From Brassica napus (taxonomy: Eukaryota; Streptophyta; Magnoliopsida; Brassicales; Brassicaceae): a stretch of DNA of 64,000 nucleotides. Each line of letters starts with the position of its first letter. Position 1 is the first letter of the stretch. Below the pieces are notes generated by a model. It was not told where the DNA came from and searched no databases. It worked only from the letters and a program-made list of their open reading frames with translations. The position numbers were made by a program, and so were the translations under genes. The stretch is from the NCBI RefSeq assembly GCF_020379485.1, contig NC_063451.1, forward strand, positions 23,914,630 to 23,978,629, given 5' to 3'. This document shows, piece by piece, positions 11,312 to 22,454 of the stretch.

Positions 11312-12475
11312 GAGCACCATTATCCCTATCAACCCTAATGGGTATCTTAATCATTTTTTTACTAATGAATATGTGTTAAGCACTTTATTTAAGAGTCTTC
11401 TAATTTTTTGCCTCCAATGCAAGATTTTTATTTTTGGGTTCTTAAAATATGAGTTTGACAAAGTGATTAAAGAGAGAAAATGGGAGAAGATGACTTTGGT
11501 GTGTTACAAGTCGAGAGAGAAGAAGAGTTTTGTGTTGTTACAAGTGGAGAGTGAAGATTATATAAACATAAGAAGAAGATACAGAAGAGACATAGACACA
11601 AAGCATAATTGATCAAAAAAAATAAGCATAAGACACAAGCATATGCGCAGAACCATAGCAAGAACATATGAGATTAGCCCTGTTCGGGACGAAGACGTTG
11701 CGTCAAGCGTCCAGCAAACAGAAAAGCACAGTAACAACGGCAATTGACATCAGATTTCCAGCAACGATGTGAGAGTTTGGACGCTAGCGATTGGCTGTTG
11801 ACTTAAAGTATACGGAAACGATGACGTTGTTAATTCCATCTTCTCAAAGCATGTCTAATCTAAAGCTTGAAATGATTACTGCTACAACAGATGGAGAAAT
11901 GCGCAGAGCCTCTGATATCGCAACAAAATTAAGGGCTGCAGAATGAGAAAACAAGAACCAACAAAGCTACAACCTTTTAAAACCAAGAAGATAAGTACAA
12001 ACTACAACCTTAAAGAAAACAAGAACCAACAAAGCTACAACCTTAAAGAAGAATAGTCGTGTACGTCACCAGATTTGGCACCAGACCCATCTCGGGAATT
12101 TCGTCGAGCACCTTGTAGGCACTCTCCACATCGTTCTTCTTACACAAAGCTTTCACGAGGAGATTACAAGTGAAGATGTTGGGAGTGATTCCAAAAGACT
12201 CCTTGTTGTTCTAAACATGGAGTGTACCAGATCGAATCTCCCGTTCGAGATCAATCACACGTTTTGGAATCAAAGCCATCTGATTTCACGGGAGAGAGCT
12301 AGATTGAGATGAGAGAGAGGAGGAGACTTCCGTGTCTGACGCTCGTCTTATAAGCGCCGGTGCTTCCTCTTCCTAATTAAGCAACTGTTCTTCGTTTAAA
12401 AGGTAATTTTCTTTTTTTTTTTTAAATCAAAATTAATCTAAGCAACCCAGTTAAGCAATCCGGATAATCATCCTT
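11312..12475 (-). mobile_element. Non-autonomous PIF/Harbinger-like element A with captured PPR fragment
   Basis: The left end GAGCACCATTATCC, preceded by TAA, matches the ends of the Harbinger-type elements at 14322, 30207 and 35017. The right end, read on the minus strand, carries GATTATCC and then the CTTAATTAGG subterminal motif shared with the other copies. The target duplication is imperfect on the right (TAA versus TAT), so this boundary is approximate. Inside is a PPR gene fragment (12044-12279). The left half (about 11640-11950) has no recognisable coding. There is no transposase, so movement would need an autonomous partner such as the 30.2-kb element. Confidence 0.6.
12044..12279 (-). 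pseudogene. Captured 5' fragment of a PPR protein gene
   Basis: On the minus strand an ATG at 12279 starts about 20 codons (MALIPKRVIDLE and on). After a break, a stretch follows that is clearly pentatricopeptide repeat: ITPNIFTCNLLVKALCKKND, then a second helix ending with PNLVTYTTIL and a stop at 12044-12046. PPR proteins bind organellar RNA. Here only about one and a half repeats survive and the N-terminus is out of register, so no working protein is expected. The gene start faces the conserved G-box-side end of element A. The parental gene is not identified. Confidence 0.7.
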
Positions 12476-13338
12476 TATTCGGCTAATCTAAACAATTTTT
12501 TTTTATCTAAACAAATTTAGTTCATAGAAAGAAAATAAACGTGGAAAGTAAATATATATTCTGCTGACATTAAAACCCACGTGTGTTGGGTCCAATCTTC
12601 ATTTAGATACATTAATAAAAGAGATCTTAATCTTACAGTGTCACATCAAATGTAGATCAGCATACGTCCAACGTCAAAGGATAAAGCCAGCAGTTCAAAA
12701 CCAACTTCGACCACAGCATTCGTACATTATTATAATATTGGGAATTTTTTTGGGTGTAATATTGGGAATATTATTGATATGAAGAATAGTAATTCGAAAT
12801 TCAGACGTTTTATATTTTTTCTTGCTGGTATATGTTATCCTTTTTTTTTTATCCCTTTTACTGTACAAAAACATTTATCCTCTTTGATATAGAAAAAGAG
12901 GGATCCTTATCGTATTGCAAGTAACTTTTGTCTAAAAAATTCTATCGGTTGTTAAGCAAAGAAAAAAATCCCATCATTGTTATCACAAACGAAAAATCAA
13001 ATACATTTTCACGTCGAAGTATATAATATTAAAGTTATCCGTAGATTTCCTTGAAATATAAGCATATAGTATAAATTATTGATGCATGTTACCTAGGTAC
13101 TGAATCACGTACACAGTAGAATGTCCTGTAGACTTGTTGTAGACGTACAATCATATCTTATTGAAAGTATATTCGATTGAAAAACTAGCTTCCTAAACAG
13201 TAAATTTAAAGTTCCACCAAAGTACTTAATTGATCTGGATATGTCTATAATATCTCATGAACAGAAATTCGGATGGTTATGACTACATACATTATCATAT
13301 ATATAATGCATGAATCTAGCCTCATGTACAGTCACCTC
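12476..13338. other. AT-rich intergenic DNA
   Basis: No coding sequence or RNA gene is visible. A miniature retroposition footprint lies at 12733-12769. The rest is low-complexity AT-rich sequence. Confidence 0.5.
12733..12769 (-). repeat. Miniature retroposition footprint 2
   Basis: A 13-bp direct repeat, TAATATTGGGAAT, at 12733-12745 and 12757-12769 flanks about 11 bases. On the minus strand they read CACCC followed by 6-7 A. Same pattern as at 4850. Confidence 0.5.
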
Positions 13339-13339
13339 A

Positions 13340-13790
13340 TATTCCAACACGTTGGTGTTTTACGGATGGTTCATGCAAGGATAAAGAGTTTTTTTCAGGA
13401 CAAGGTTAGTATAGTACTTTATAAGGTTTTGATGGATTGATGGAGGCAAGAAATGTCAGGGCTAGTCTTTCTCTTTTCCACTCGGAGGTTGGCACTAGTT
13501 TGGGCAATGAAATGTACGAGGAATCTACGACAGTTTCAAATTACGTTTGCAACAATTGTTCTCAATTGGTGAAGATAGTTTCGGAACCAGAAGAATGACC
13601 CGCTTTTTCAAGTTATATGGAAGATATCAAGATTCTCAAAGAAAGTTTCCTCAGCTCATAAATCATCTATGTACCACGAACGAAGAATCTAAGGGCGGAC
13701 AGTCTAGCACGTAGTGCCAGGAAACAACCGTCTTTCATCGTTCACATGGATGGAGAGCTACCATTGTGGTTTACAAAGTCAATTTGAGTC
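13340..13790 (+). pseudogene. Decayed LINE RNase H (RVT_3) domain
   Basis: Translating the plus strand gives, with several frameshifts and stops, a recognisable RNase H-like domain as found at the C-terminus of some plant LINEs. FTDGSCKD is at the start (the first catalytic Asp), an HSEV/AMKC-like region is in the middle, DCSQLVK is degenerate, and VPRTKNLRADSLARSARK is at the end. LINE-2 (38361-39161) carries the same domain. No reverse transcriptase is attached, so this is either a 5'-truncated LINE or a stray RNase H duplicate. No target duplication was found. Confidence 0.6.
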
Positions 13791-14321
13791 TATTTAAGTT
13801 GATGAAAAAAAAATCAGGAGCAAAGTATCTCTGCACCCATACCGCCTCCTCTTTTCTTTCAATTTTTTCAATATTTTCTAATTTTTTTAATTTTAGATAC
13901 TTATTAAAAGCCCAACGTTGGAGCTCGCCTTATCTTGTGGCATGTCACAAAGACAGTCCTGCTACAAATTTGAAATTTCCTTGCTGACAGAAAGATAAGC
14001 AATGGTTTCGAATTTGTTGATCCACCATTTTTGCAAGCGCTACTGCTGAAAACGGATCATATTTACTATGCAAGGTTTAAAAAAAAACTATGGGGAGACG
14101 ACGATTTGTGACACCAGGCAGTACTACACAATGTTTAAAAGTTTAATTTAAGTAACTCACTCTCCATCGATCAAGGTATTTACCGAAAGAAACTTTACGA
14201 GCAGGAACTACTCCAACAAGTAACTAATTAAGTCCCCTAAGGTATTTTGCTTATAGTATGTTTATGTAGATATTTGTTTACAAAAAAAACGTTTATATAT
14301 ATAGAGAGAGAAAGTTTCTCA
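13791..14321. other. Intergenic DNA between RNase H remnant and element B
   Basis: I see no gene here. A short open frame at 13766-13987 is the tail of the RNase H remnant running into AT-rich sequence. Nothing else is recognisable. Confidence 0.4.
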
Positions 14322-15935
14322 GAGCATCATTATCCCAAAACCCCTTAAAGGGTCTCTTAGTTAATTTTTAATAGTTTTTAAAGTGTAAAAGTGAGTTAAG
14401 AGACTTAGAAAGAGATTTGAACATTTAAGTGGTTTATTGCAAGTTTCTTAATTATGGGTTCTTAAAAAAAATTATAAAACACTTTCATTGCAACAAACTT
14501 TACCACAATGCACAATAAAAAAACTTCAAATTGATCAATGATATTGAACTAATCAGTAGCTCTTGATTTCTATGTGATATTGAAAAGGAATCTTAATCTG
14601 AGTCAATGAATGATCCAAACAAAAGGTTATGTAACCGTAAGATTCACATCAACATACCATTTCTCTGAAGGCAAGTCTGGCTTTGTACAACGAAAAGAAA
14701 CCTTCTGTTTGAATCATGTGACGGAACGCACCAATCACACCGCCTAATGCCTCTCCACCTGGTGCCACCATAACCGTTCTTATCTGCAATTTAAATGCTA
14801 AAGAACCTCAGGAATAGTCCAAACAAACTCAAGGTAAGTCTTTGTTGTGATTCTAACTTACGGTATCAAGTGGGAGACAGAGCAAACTAGCTGTTACTCC
14901 AGCAGCTGCACCGGCCACAAACCTCTCGAAGTTAGTGGTTTCTTCGTTTCCAGACAAGCTCAGAATCTGGCCTCTGTATGTGTCATAAGCATAGAAGTTG
15001 ATGGACTTGAAAGGAGCGGTTCTAAGAATATTAACCAAGTTCCCTTTCCAAAAGCCTCTAATCCCTTCAGTGGTAGCAATCCCTGAATGAGTCCAAGAAG
15101 ACTCCTTTGCTCTCCACAGACAATGTACTCTAGCTTCATCCGCTCAAGTGGTGCGATGCAAGTTCTGCTCAAACCAAAACCCTATAACCCAATGAGCATA
15201 TCACTTAAGTAGTAACCACAAACACTTGAAAAAGTCTACAACTTTTAGCCTAACTAATGAATCCCTATGACACCAAAACTATTACCTTGAAACCATGGCA
15301 GCAAAAGCTCCGCCCATAAATGGTTAGTGGTGTTGAGAGCTCATGATCCATTCTCCTTCAGCGGAGGAGACTTGTACACGTGTTGACCATTATACCCTTC
15401 ACCACCTTCTTCGTCTTCCTAGCCATTACTCTCATTTATAGATAAACTGACTAACGAAAACAGAGGTCCTCTGTTTCAGTTTCGTCTTCTAAGCTTCAAA
15501 GCACTCGACTTTCGGACAAAGCGACACGAACTGACTGAACAGCTCTTAGAGGAGACAAAGGAGACGGATGAAGAAGGAAGAGACTCGTCGAGAAACAGTC
15601 CTCCTAGGATTTGATTTTGAACATCGAGATCCAACGATTCTGATATGATTACGTCAGCAATCCATCGATCAAGGCCACGCATTTCAAGGTCTTCGATTGG
15701 AGAAAATTTGACATAAATTAAGAACGAAAGTCGGAAAATTTCAGAAGAACAGAATCAATCGAAAAGAAGAAGAAGAGAGACGAAGAGATGAACGTCCAAA
15801 CGGCAACACGTGTCCGGGAAGACCCGTCTCTTATAGCCCCTAAATAAGAAACGTTCTTTCACATTTAACCTATATATTTTTTTTAATGCTAATAATATTA
15901 AGATACGGAGGTAAGCGACGACGGTATTGATGCTC
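14322..15935 (-). mobile_element. Non-autonomous PIF/Harbinger-like element B with captured carrier gene
   Basis: The ends GAGCATCATTATCC and, on the minus strand, GAGCATCAATACCG are flanked by a 3-bp direct repeat TCA (14319-14321 and 15936-15938). The left subterminal region shares GGGTTCTTAAAA with the transposase side of the other copies. The right subterminal region shares the TAATTAGG-like motif and a G-box (CACGTG at 15807-15812) with the elements at 30.2 and 35.0 kb. The cargo on the minus strand is a three-exon piece of a BT1-like mitochondrial carrier gene with introns retained, so capture happened at the DNA level. No transposase is present. Confidence 0.8.
14660..15682 (-). pseudogene. 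Captured 5' part of a BT1-like mitochondrial carrier gene
   Basis: Reading the minus strand, ATG at 15682 opens a 68-residue N-terminus (MRGLDRWIADV, later LGGLFLDESLPSSSVS). After a gap comes AFAAMVSR up to a splice donor at 15285, then an exon at 14862-15164 with SRTCIAPLERMKLEY, NILRTAPFKSINFYAYDTYR and FERFVAGAAAGVTASLLCLP. A third exon ends near 14783-14660 with TVMVAPGGEALGG. The PLERMK and PLDT stretches are mitochondrial-carrier signature regions. One frameshift lies between 15038 and 15090 and the last third of the family is missing. The parental type resembles Arabidopsis BT1-like carriers (I recall At5g64970). Correct exon junctions show genomic, not mRNA-mediated, capture. Confidence 0.8.
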
Positions 15936-16064
15936 TCAGATTCTAGTTCTTTACTATAAATAGGTACGTAAAGAGTAATAATTCAAACGTACTGGATTTA
16001 ATCATTGGTATGGGTAAACTTTTGAATGGAAATTATTGCTGACATGTCTCTATGTCACTTTTTA

Positions 16065-16754
16065 GAGCATCTCCAACAAACCCCTTCATTTTTTATGGGA
16101 TCCACCCTTAAAATAAAGGGTTGAAATGGTGATTTTCTAATAGTGACCTTCAAACTTTTTCTCTTAAAAACATATGTTACACTTTAGTCCTCAATTTCAG
16201 TAATAATTCATTATAGTCATTAAAATTTTATAAATTAACAATAAACCCATATTAATATATGGTATTGACACAATTAGTAAACATATTTAATTAACAATAA
16301 ACCCATATTAATATATGGTATTGACATAATTAGTAAACATATTTAATTATGATTGTATTATAATTTTGTATTTGTGTAAAATTTTCGAAAGATTTTATGT
16401 GAAATAATATGTTTATATTATATTTTTTTAATATTAGTACATATTGGTATATAATATTTATTAATATATTATTATTATTTAAAAATAATTTTATAAGACC
16501 TCAATTATAATATTTAAGTGCCAATATAGTTATAATAGTAGAATGCCAAACAATAAATAATAGGTACACAATTATTAAACATATATAAATAGAAAAACTA
16601 AAGTGAAAAGTAAACAGTATTTTAAAGGCCGCTACAGTGCCTTTTTAAATTTGATGGTGTACTGTTTACCCCTTTAAAATTTGAAGGGACGAAAGGCTGT
16701 TTGAATGCAAAAAACTTTAAAAAATAAAGGAATAAAAGGCTGTTTGAGATGCTC
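16065..16754. mobile_element. MITE (Tourist/Harbinger type), 690 bp
   Basis: Terminal inverted repeats GAGCATCTCCAACAAACC (left) and, on the minus strand, GAGCATCTCAAACAGCC (right) are flanked by a TTA duplication (16062-16064 and 16755-16757). The inside is AT-rich and non-coding, with a 56-bp tandem duplication. The ends differ from elements A-D, so it is another family. It would need a transposase supplied in trans. Confidence 0.8.
16233..16344. repeat. 56-bp tandem duplication inside the MITE
   Basis: A 56-bp unit beginning AATTAACAATAAACCCATA occurs twice in tandem (16233-16288 and 16289-16344), with at most one or two differences. The high identity suggests a recent local duplication, for example replication slippage. 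Confidence 0.8.
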
Positions 16755-16757
16755 TTA

Positions 16758-18030
16758 TGAACCTACAACCCCCAACAAGTCCATGTAATGTATATTGTTC
16801 TTTTTCTGTAGGGATTTTAGTTCCGGACCGGCTCGAGATTCATTTTGGTTCTTTCCAAGTTCTTAGATATCTAGAAAATCAGGTTACAAACCGATAGGTT
16901 TGGGCACATAGACTAAACACACTATTTGAGTTTGGATATTCAAATACAACCTAAAATATGAAAGTATCTTTTATTTTTAAACCAAAAATTTAGTAGTATT
17001 AAACTGTCATAAGCTATAATCTCATGCAATATAAATAATTATTTAAATAAATAATAAAAATAAAAAATAAATTAAAATTGTTTTTATTTTATTTTTTAAT
17101 AACACTTTTATAAATTTAAACTTTATATTTTTGGTTTTTTGAAACTTTTTCAAAAAACTTATTTTTAAATCCGAAAAATCCATTTGAAACTATTTAAAAA
17201 AATTATTTTAAATTTTAAATATTTTTATTTATTTTTAAAAATCCTAAATCTCAGCTGCAAAACTTCACCTCCAAATCTAAACCATCAATTTAGATTAATT
17301 AATCATAGAGTTATAAATTTCTATTTACCTTCTTAATGAAATATTTTGGTCATTTTGACCAGTACTATATTTATGATTATAAACTTTTTAGGGCCATCCT
17401 ACTAGAAAAATTCTCTATTTATTATCTCTCTTGGTATTTTAAAATTTTGATTGTTCTGTGTAAACTTAAATTTTGTTTCAATAGAATGTCTGGAAGTTCA
17501 CAGATCTAAGTACCTAAAATACTGTGCATCGGGTTCGGGTATGATACATATCTCTCTTTTTTAAGTGTTTGATTTGTTGTGCCTATCTTTAATATACACA
17601 ATACATATATATATACATGGATGGACACGGACAACACAAGGAACTTGAACAAGTGAGAGTAATTGCCAATTATTTTGGTCAGAATTAAAACATCATTGTT
17701 ATAATTTAAGAGGATTACTTGTGTGTGTGTGTTATATATAATATTCAATATATCATGAACATATCAAATATGTACTGATATATATATGATGTATGTCAAT
17801 AGAGCAAAGATTTGGGTTATAAATGAATGAAGAAAATGTTGGTGGGATAGTGACAAACAAAATTGAGAAACAATGAAATAATTCGAACCCATGACGTTCC
17901 AACTGGTTAAAAGTCCCCACATGATCTTATCAAGGTAGTAGCTGAGTTGTTTGTTTCTTTAAAATCACAAATTTCTAAAGTTCAAAAAAAAAAATCACAA
18001 ATTTCTCACGATTTTTGGTATGATCTCTTA
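16758..18030. other. AT-rich intergenic DNA
   Basis: No gene is supported. A region around 17090-17370 resembles degraded AT-rich MULE-type MITE sequence like that near 23000-23280. A miniature retroposition footprint is at 17961-18006. Around 17880-17940 there is a possible remnant of a tRNA-derived SINE head on the minus strand (GGGTTCGAAT), too degraded to call. Confidence 0.4.
17961..18006 (+). repeat. Miniature retroposition footprint 3
   Basis: A perfect 16-bp direct repeat, AAAATCACAAATTTCT, at 17961-17976 and 17991-18006 flanks 14 bases reading AAAGTTC plus 7 A. Same architecture as the other footprints: target duplication, short anchor, oligo(A). Confidence 0.55.
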
Positions 18031-18290
18031 GGGCATCTTCATCTCTACTCTATTTTTTCTTCTAAAATAAAGCAAAAGTGAATATGGAGTAAGAAATGCT
18101 CCAACCCAACTTCATATCTCACTCCATAATGAAATTTACTCCATAAATGGAGTAATCTTTTTTTTTTTTTTTCATCACTCCATTATAAAGTGGAAAATAG
18201 AGTAGGGTTGGAACAATTTTACTCTATTTTCACTTTTACTCCATTTTGGAGGAAAAAATGGAGTTTTACATTTGGAGATTCCAAATGCTC
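18031..18290. mobile_element. Tourist-like MITE, 260 bp
   Basis: The ends GGGCATCTTCATC and, on the minus strand, GAGCATTTGGAATC are flanked by a TTA duplication (18028-18030 and 18291-18293). The interior is largely palindromic around ACTCCAT/ATGGAGT repeats, so it could fold into a long hairpin. No coding. Confidence 0.8.
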
Positions 18291-18293
18291 TTA

Positions 18294-19142
18294 GTGTAAA
18301 TACGAATATCACATATAAAGTATCCGAGCTAAAAACCAAATGGTCAAGTCCACATGCAAATTTACCACATCATAGATATGAACATAGGGTTAGCTATAGC
18401 GAGGTTATGCTCTTGACCATAAATCCAATACCATTATACCACACCACAGGCGGATTAAAACCACTAAACTTTCCTAAAAATATTTGTAAAGATTTCATTT
18501 CCAAAGAAAAATTCATCATAACTCGTTGTAAATAAACAGATTTGCTGCTAAACGCACATAAACATTCGAATTATTATTGTTTTCTTAAACGTTCACCAAA
18601 AAAATAATTCAAAACGTTTTATATATTTATAAGATAAAAATCCAATAGTTTAAAATATATAACTTTTTTTATCAAGTGTGCGTCTAGCAAATTTTGATTA
18701 TCCGGAGGTTTGATTTGTTTAGAATTTATAAAAGAAACCTATAACTAGTCCCTTATGGTTTGTTTCGCACGTGTGAGTAACTCAATAAATCTGGGTCGCA
18801 ACAAGTTATGGGGTTGGTTACACATAGTTTCAACTTAAGTTTCTTGGGTCAAATTCGTTAAGTTTATGGATAAAAAAACTAAAAATGTGACATATTGTTT
18901 TTCTTTTCACAATTAAAAACTTAACGCGACCCAATCATAAAACCGACTCTATAGAAGCAAGAATCAAACAAAGCTTTTTCGTACAGAAGATAAGCCCATT
19001 AACAGTAAAGGCCCAGAAAATATGATCCGCAGAATAAAATTTCAGCTTCTTACAAAAAAAGGACAAGTCACGAGACAAGTAACACAAAGAAAGCTCCAAG
19101 AATCTGTCGACTTTCTGAGAATCCAAAGGTCAGAAGATCGCC
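18294..19142. other. Intergenic DNA and GRXC5 promoter region
   Basis: No open frame looks real. A short frame on the plus strand (18272-18535) is composed of low-complexity sequence. The last 150-200 bp before 19143 are the likely GRXC5 promoter and 5' UTR, but I see no clear TATA box. Confidence 0.4.
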
Positions 19143-20229
19143 ATGGCAGTCACAGCATTCAACACATTGAGACTTGTATCGTCTTCTCTAGATTCGATTC
19201 CTTCAATCTCTTTTTCTACTTCTTATTCGTTATCTCTGATCAGCGTCGGTGGCATCACATGTTCTGATGTCAAAAGATGTCTAAAGCACACATGTTCTGT
19301 CCGAGCCATGTCTTCTTCTTCTTCTTCGGCTGCTTCGTCTTCTACCTTCGGATCAAGAATGGAGGAGAGCGTGAAGAAAACGGTGACTGAGAACGTTGTC
19401 GTTGTTTACTCCAAAACATGGTGCTCGTAGGTTTTGCTCCCCTTGAAATCTTAATGTTTCTGCTGAGTCTTTTGCTTAGTTATTAAAACATATATGTTTG
19501 GTGTGTAACGAAGATACTGTATTGAAGTGAAGACATTGTTCAAGAGACTTGGAGTTCAGCCATTGGTGATCGAATTGGATGAACTTGGTATGTGCTTAAC
19601 ATTTCTGATTATTTGATTTGATTATGATTAAAAACATAAAAAGTAGTTTATGTTGTCATGGCTTCTTAGTTGTTAGACATTGGAATTATTCATTAGTTTT
19701 GCGTTTTAACTTTGGATTTGGTTTCATATGCACATACTAGCTAATCTAAGTTATGTTGTCTATATATATATATATATATATATTTGGTGATTTGGATTCT
19801 TTATCCTTAGTCTGAATCTCTGGATCATTTTCAGGTCCACAAGGGCCACAACTGCAGAAGGTACTGGAAAGACTTACTGGACAACGCACTGTTCCTAATG
19901 TGTTTGTTGGTAAGTAGTCTAAAACCGTTTGCGTGGATCAATCACATATCTTCTTCATTGAATTAAGTGTACACTATAGTTTCGCTTTGTAAAAATACAT
20001 AACAATGTCTAATCTTGTGTCCTAATGACCAGGAGGCAAGCACATTGGTGGCTGCACAGGTACTTTCTTCTCTATCTCGCCCTGTTGGATTCGTCATAGA
20101 TTCTACACATTCAGTACTTCTCTGCCAATTTTGTGATCTACAGATACAGTGAAGCTGAAGAGGAAGGGAGATCTGGCATTGATGTTAGCTGAAGCCAACG
20201 GTAAAACCGATCAGACTTTAAGGAAGTGA
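19143..20229 (+). CDS. GRXC5: Plastid dithiol glutaredoxin C5
   Basis: Five exons (19143-19426, 19514-19587, 19835-19909, 20033-20059, 20144-20229) give 181 residues. Glutaredoxins reduce disulfides and glutathionylated proteins with glutathione; the C5 type is chloroplastic and can also hold an iron-sulfur cluster. The first 70 residues are rich in Ser and hydroxylated residues, a typical transit peptide. The active site WCSYC (residues 93-97) is split by intron 1 and completed by the splice. Further on are [13 protein letters not shown] (VPNVFV), KHIGGCTDT and the C-terminal [15 protein letters not shown] region. [17 protein letters not shown] matches my memory of At4g28730. It lies between YUC8 and an LPA3-like pseudogene, as in Arabidopsis. 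It looks intact. Confidence 0.95.
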
Positions 20230-20522
20230 TGAAACTGGTTTGGAGATTTTGCATGTGAATTCTTGGAAGAGTTTTTTAACTACTTTCTCTCTCTCTCTGT
20301 CTCTTATGTAAACATTCAACATCATTCAAATAATACATATAATAAATAACATATATTATCATGCAGTATTTGTTGATCTACTTCTTTGTTTACCCTTGAT
20401 TTCACAGTTTCAAGCCTGTAAAGTGATCCACAAGTTACAACAACAACAACAAGAACAATTTTTTTTTTTGTAAATTTCATTTTAGTTTACCTTAAAAAGG
20501 TAATGAAGCTTTTTGCTTGTAA

Positions 20523-21158
20523 ATGACCCAGTTCAGAAGTAAGCAGACGCAAGTGGTCAGGCCCTCTAGGGATGAGGATCGAAGGGAACACTTAAATTAT
20601 ATAGCTGGTCATGTGGATTATATGAAAGAAGCGTGTAAGAGAAGTAAAGAGATTATACAAGGGCTTGTTAAGAGAGGTGTTGTTGTGGTGGCTTTTGCTT
20701 CGTATGGGAAGAAAGAAGCCTGTTTTGGAGTTGTAAGAGACTGACATTGCGGATGAAGAGATAAGCTAGAGAAAGAGGAGGTTGTGGCGTGTGTCTCAAG
20801 ATTTTATCTCAGAATGGGAAATTTAAGAACCGTTCGACATAAAGAGTAGTAACTCATGAGTTGAAAGAATCAAGTGTGTAAGTGTTCTTGATTAGTTTCT
20901 TTTCTTGACAGAGTTGGTTAGATGAGCACAAGAACCTTGCTGGTGTTGCTAATAGATTTGAAACCGGTTTAAACTGAATCTTGCATCAGTTCTTAAGCTG
21001 AATGTGAGTGTGATTTTAGGTATTTATCTCTGCTTTTAGACGGGCGTGTAAGAGGAAGTGGTGTGGGTTATCCTCCAAGGCAAGCCTTCGTTGCACGGCT
21101 TCCTCCGGTTAAGGGAATCGGAACCGGTCTTCTTAACGGTATGGATGCTAGTGTGTAA
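20523..21158 (+). pseudogene. LPA3-like gene remnant, 5'-truncated and broken
   Basis: The plus strand retains the C-terminal part of a plastid LOW PSII ACCUMULATION 3-like protein. HLNYIAGHVDYMKEACKRS and GLVKRGVVVVAFASYG are in one frame, ETDIADEEIS and WRVSQDFISEW in a second frame with an internal TAG, WLDEHKNLAGVANRF after an intron-like junction near 20911, and a final exon with LDGRVRGSGVGYPP ending in GMDASV and a stop at about 21158. The N-terminal two thirds are absent. LPA3 helps assemble photosystem II; the Arabidopsis gene in this position is At4g28740. At least one frameshift and one stop make this a pseudogene. The 3' region of GRXC5 directly precedes it. Confidence 0.8.
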
Positions 21159-21418
21159 ATACGTTAAGTGGTTAAAAAATGAAATTTTTTTTGCCTCAAA
21201 ATTATTTGCATTTTTGTGGTAATTTAATTTGAAAACGTTTTTGAACCGATATGATTAAGATTTACACATGAGTAGAGAGAGGATATAAGAATTTAGAAAT
21301 TGAGAGAAATAATGGTAAATGTTTTGGTACATACGGTTCTGGTCAAGCTACAAACAGATAAGACCGGTATGAAGATTAAACCAAATACACACACTTCTTT
21401 TTAGGTCTCTCTTTAATT

Positions 21419-22307
21419 TTAAGCTTTAACTTCTTCAATCTCGTCCAGTGCATAGTTGTTGGTCGATATGTTCGCGTAATTCACTTTCGCAAATCGGACC
21501 ACAACAGGGTACCGGGTCTTGGGGTCCTGCACATTTGTCACCCGGGTCAAGAAAATTATACAAAACCTGCCTAATGATATGCATACGTGACTCATAAATC
21601 GTTACATACCTACCTAATGATATGCATAAGTGAATCGAATCATAGATCGCTAATTAGAGACTAAATGTGTTTACCTGATCAACGGCCACAACCGATCCAA
21701 CGCTCTTGAACCAGTAGGATTCTCTCCTTAGAATCTTGACCTACGAACCCCAACAGTTTATGATATTAAACTAAGATGAAATATTGTTATGAAATATACA
21801 TTGAAAATGAGATGGACTCTAATAATTATATGAAAACGTAGATTAATTTATTAAATACCAATTGATTTCACTACGAAACCCGTAAAATTTCATAGAATGT
21901 GGTAACATTTTTCCCTATTGAATTATGAAGTCACTCAAATAAAATTCGTTCATAGGCATATAGAACCTATCGATCGATTCGATATGAAAAGTTTGGTGTA
22001 TGCGTGCGTATGTTATTAGTATTATACAAGATGGTTTAGATTAGCTGACCTTGGCACCTCTCTTTGGGCCAATAGGAGGCGGCTTGGGTTTGGTGGCAGC
22101 GGCTGCAGCCGGCGCAGCGGTAGTTGCCGGAGCACCTTCCGGCGCAGCTGGTTCTGGAGCCGCCTCATCGGCTGCTCTGACTACGAGCCTAGAGCCGGCG
22201 TTTCTCATCGGTAAGAAAGAGACGGAGTTCCTGGACGACGAAGCGCCAGCGGCCGCCGTGACGTTGGCCGGCAAAAGAAACACCGAAGATGCTGACATCA
22301 TCGCCAT
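21419..22307 (-). CDS. PSAE: Photosystem I reaction centre subunit IV (PsaE), nuclear
   Basis: Three exons on the minus strand (22050-22307, 21675-21740, 21419-21526) encode 143 residues. PsaE is a stromal subunit of photosystem I that helps dock ferredoxin and FNR and supports cyclic electron flow. Residues 1-45 form a transit peptide ([16 protein letters not shown] to LVVRA). A flexible Ala/Pro-rich linker follows, then the conserved SH3-like domain beginning [19 protein letters not shown] and ending IEEVKA. I recall At4g28750 (PSAE1) with nearly the same transit peptide. It is convergent with the LPA3-like remnant. The open frame antisense to exon 1 is a GC-rich shadow. Intact. Confidence 0.95.
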
Positions 22308-22454
22308 CTGTAGAGTTTTTTTTGTTGCTTCTTATTGTTTCTTCCGACAAGAAAGAGTGAGTTCTTGATTCGTATTATGTTGGAAAGGCTAAGAAAAGAG
22401 GGAGTGGTGGTGGTGTTTTGGATTAAACGAATCGTTTCCCTCCACTTGATATCA

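Noticed and set aside
19755..19786. (TA)n run as a functional element
   Set aside because: A short TA microsatellite within a GRXC5 intron, common in plants and without further signal.
22051..22368. 105-codon frame antisense to PSAE exon 1
   Set aside because: It is the reverse shadow of the Ala/Pro-rich, GC-rich transit peptide and linker region of PSAE.
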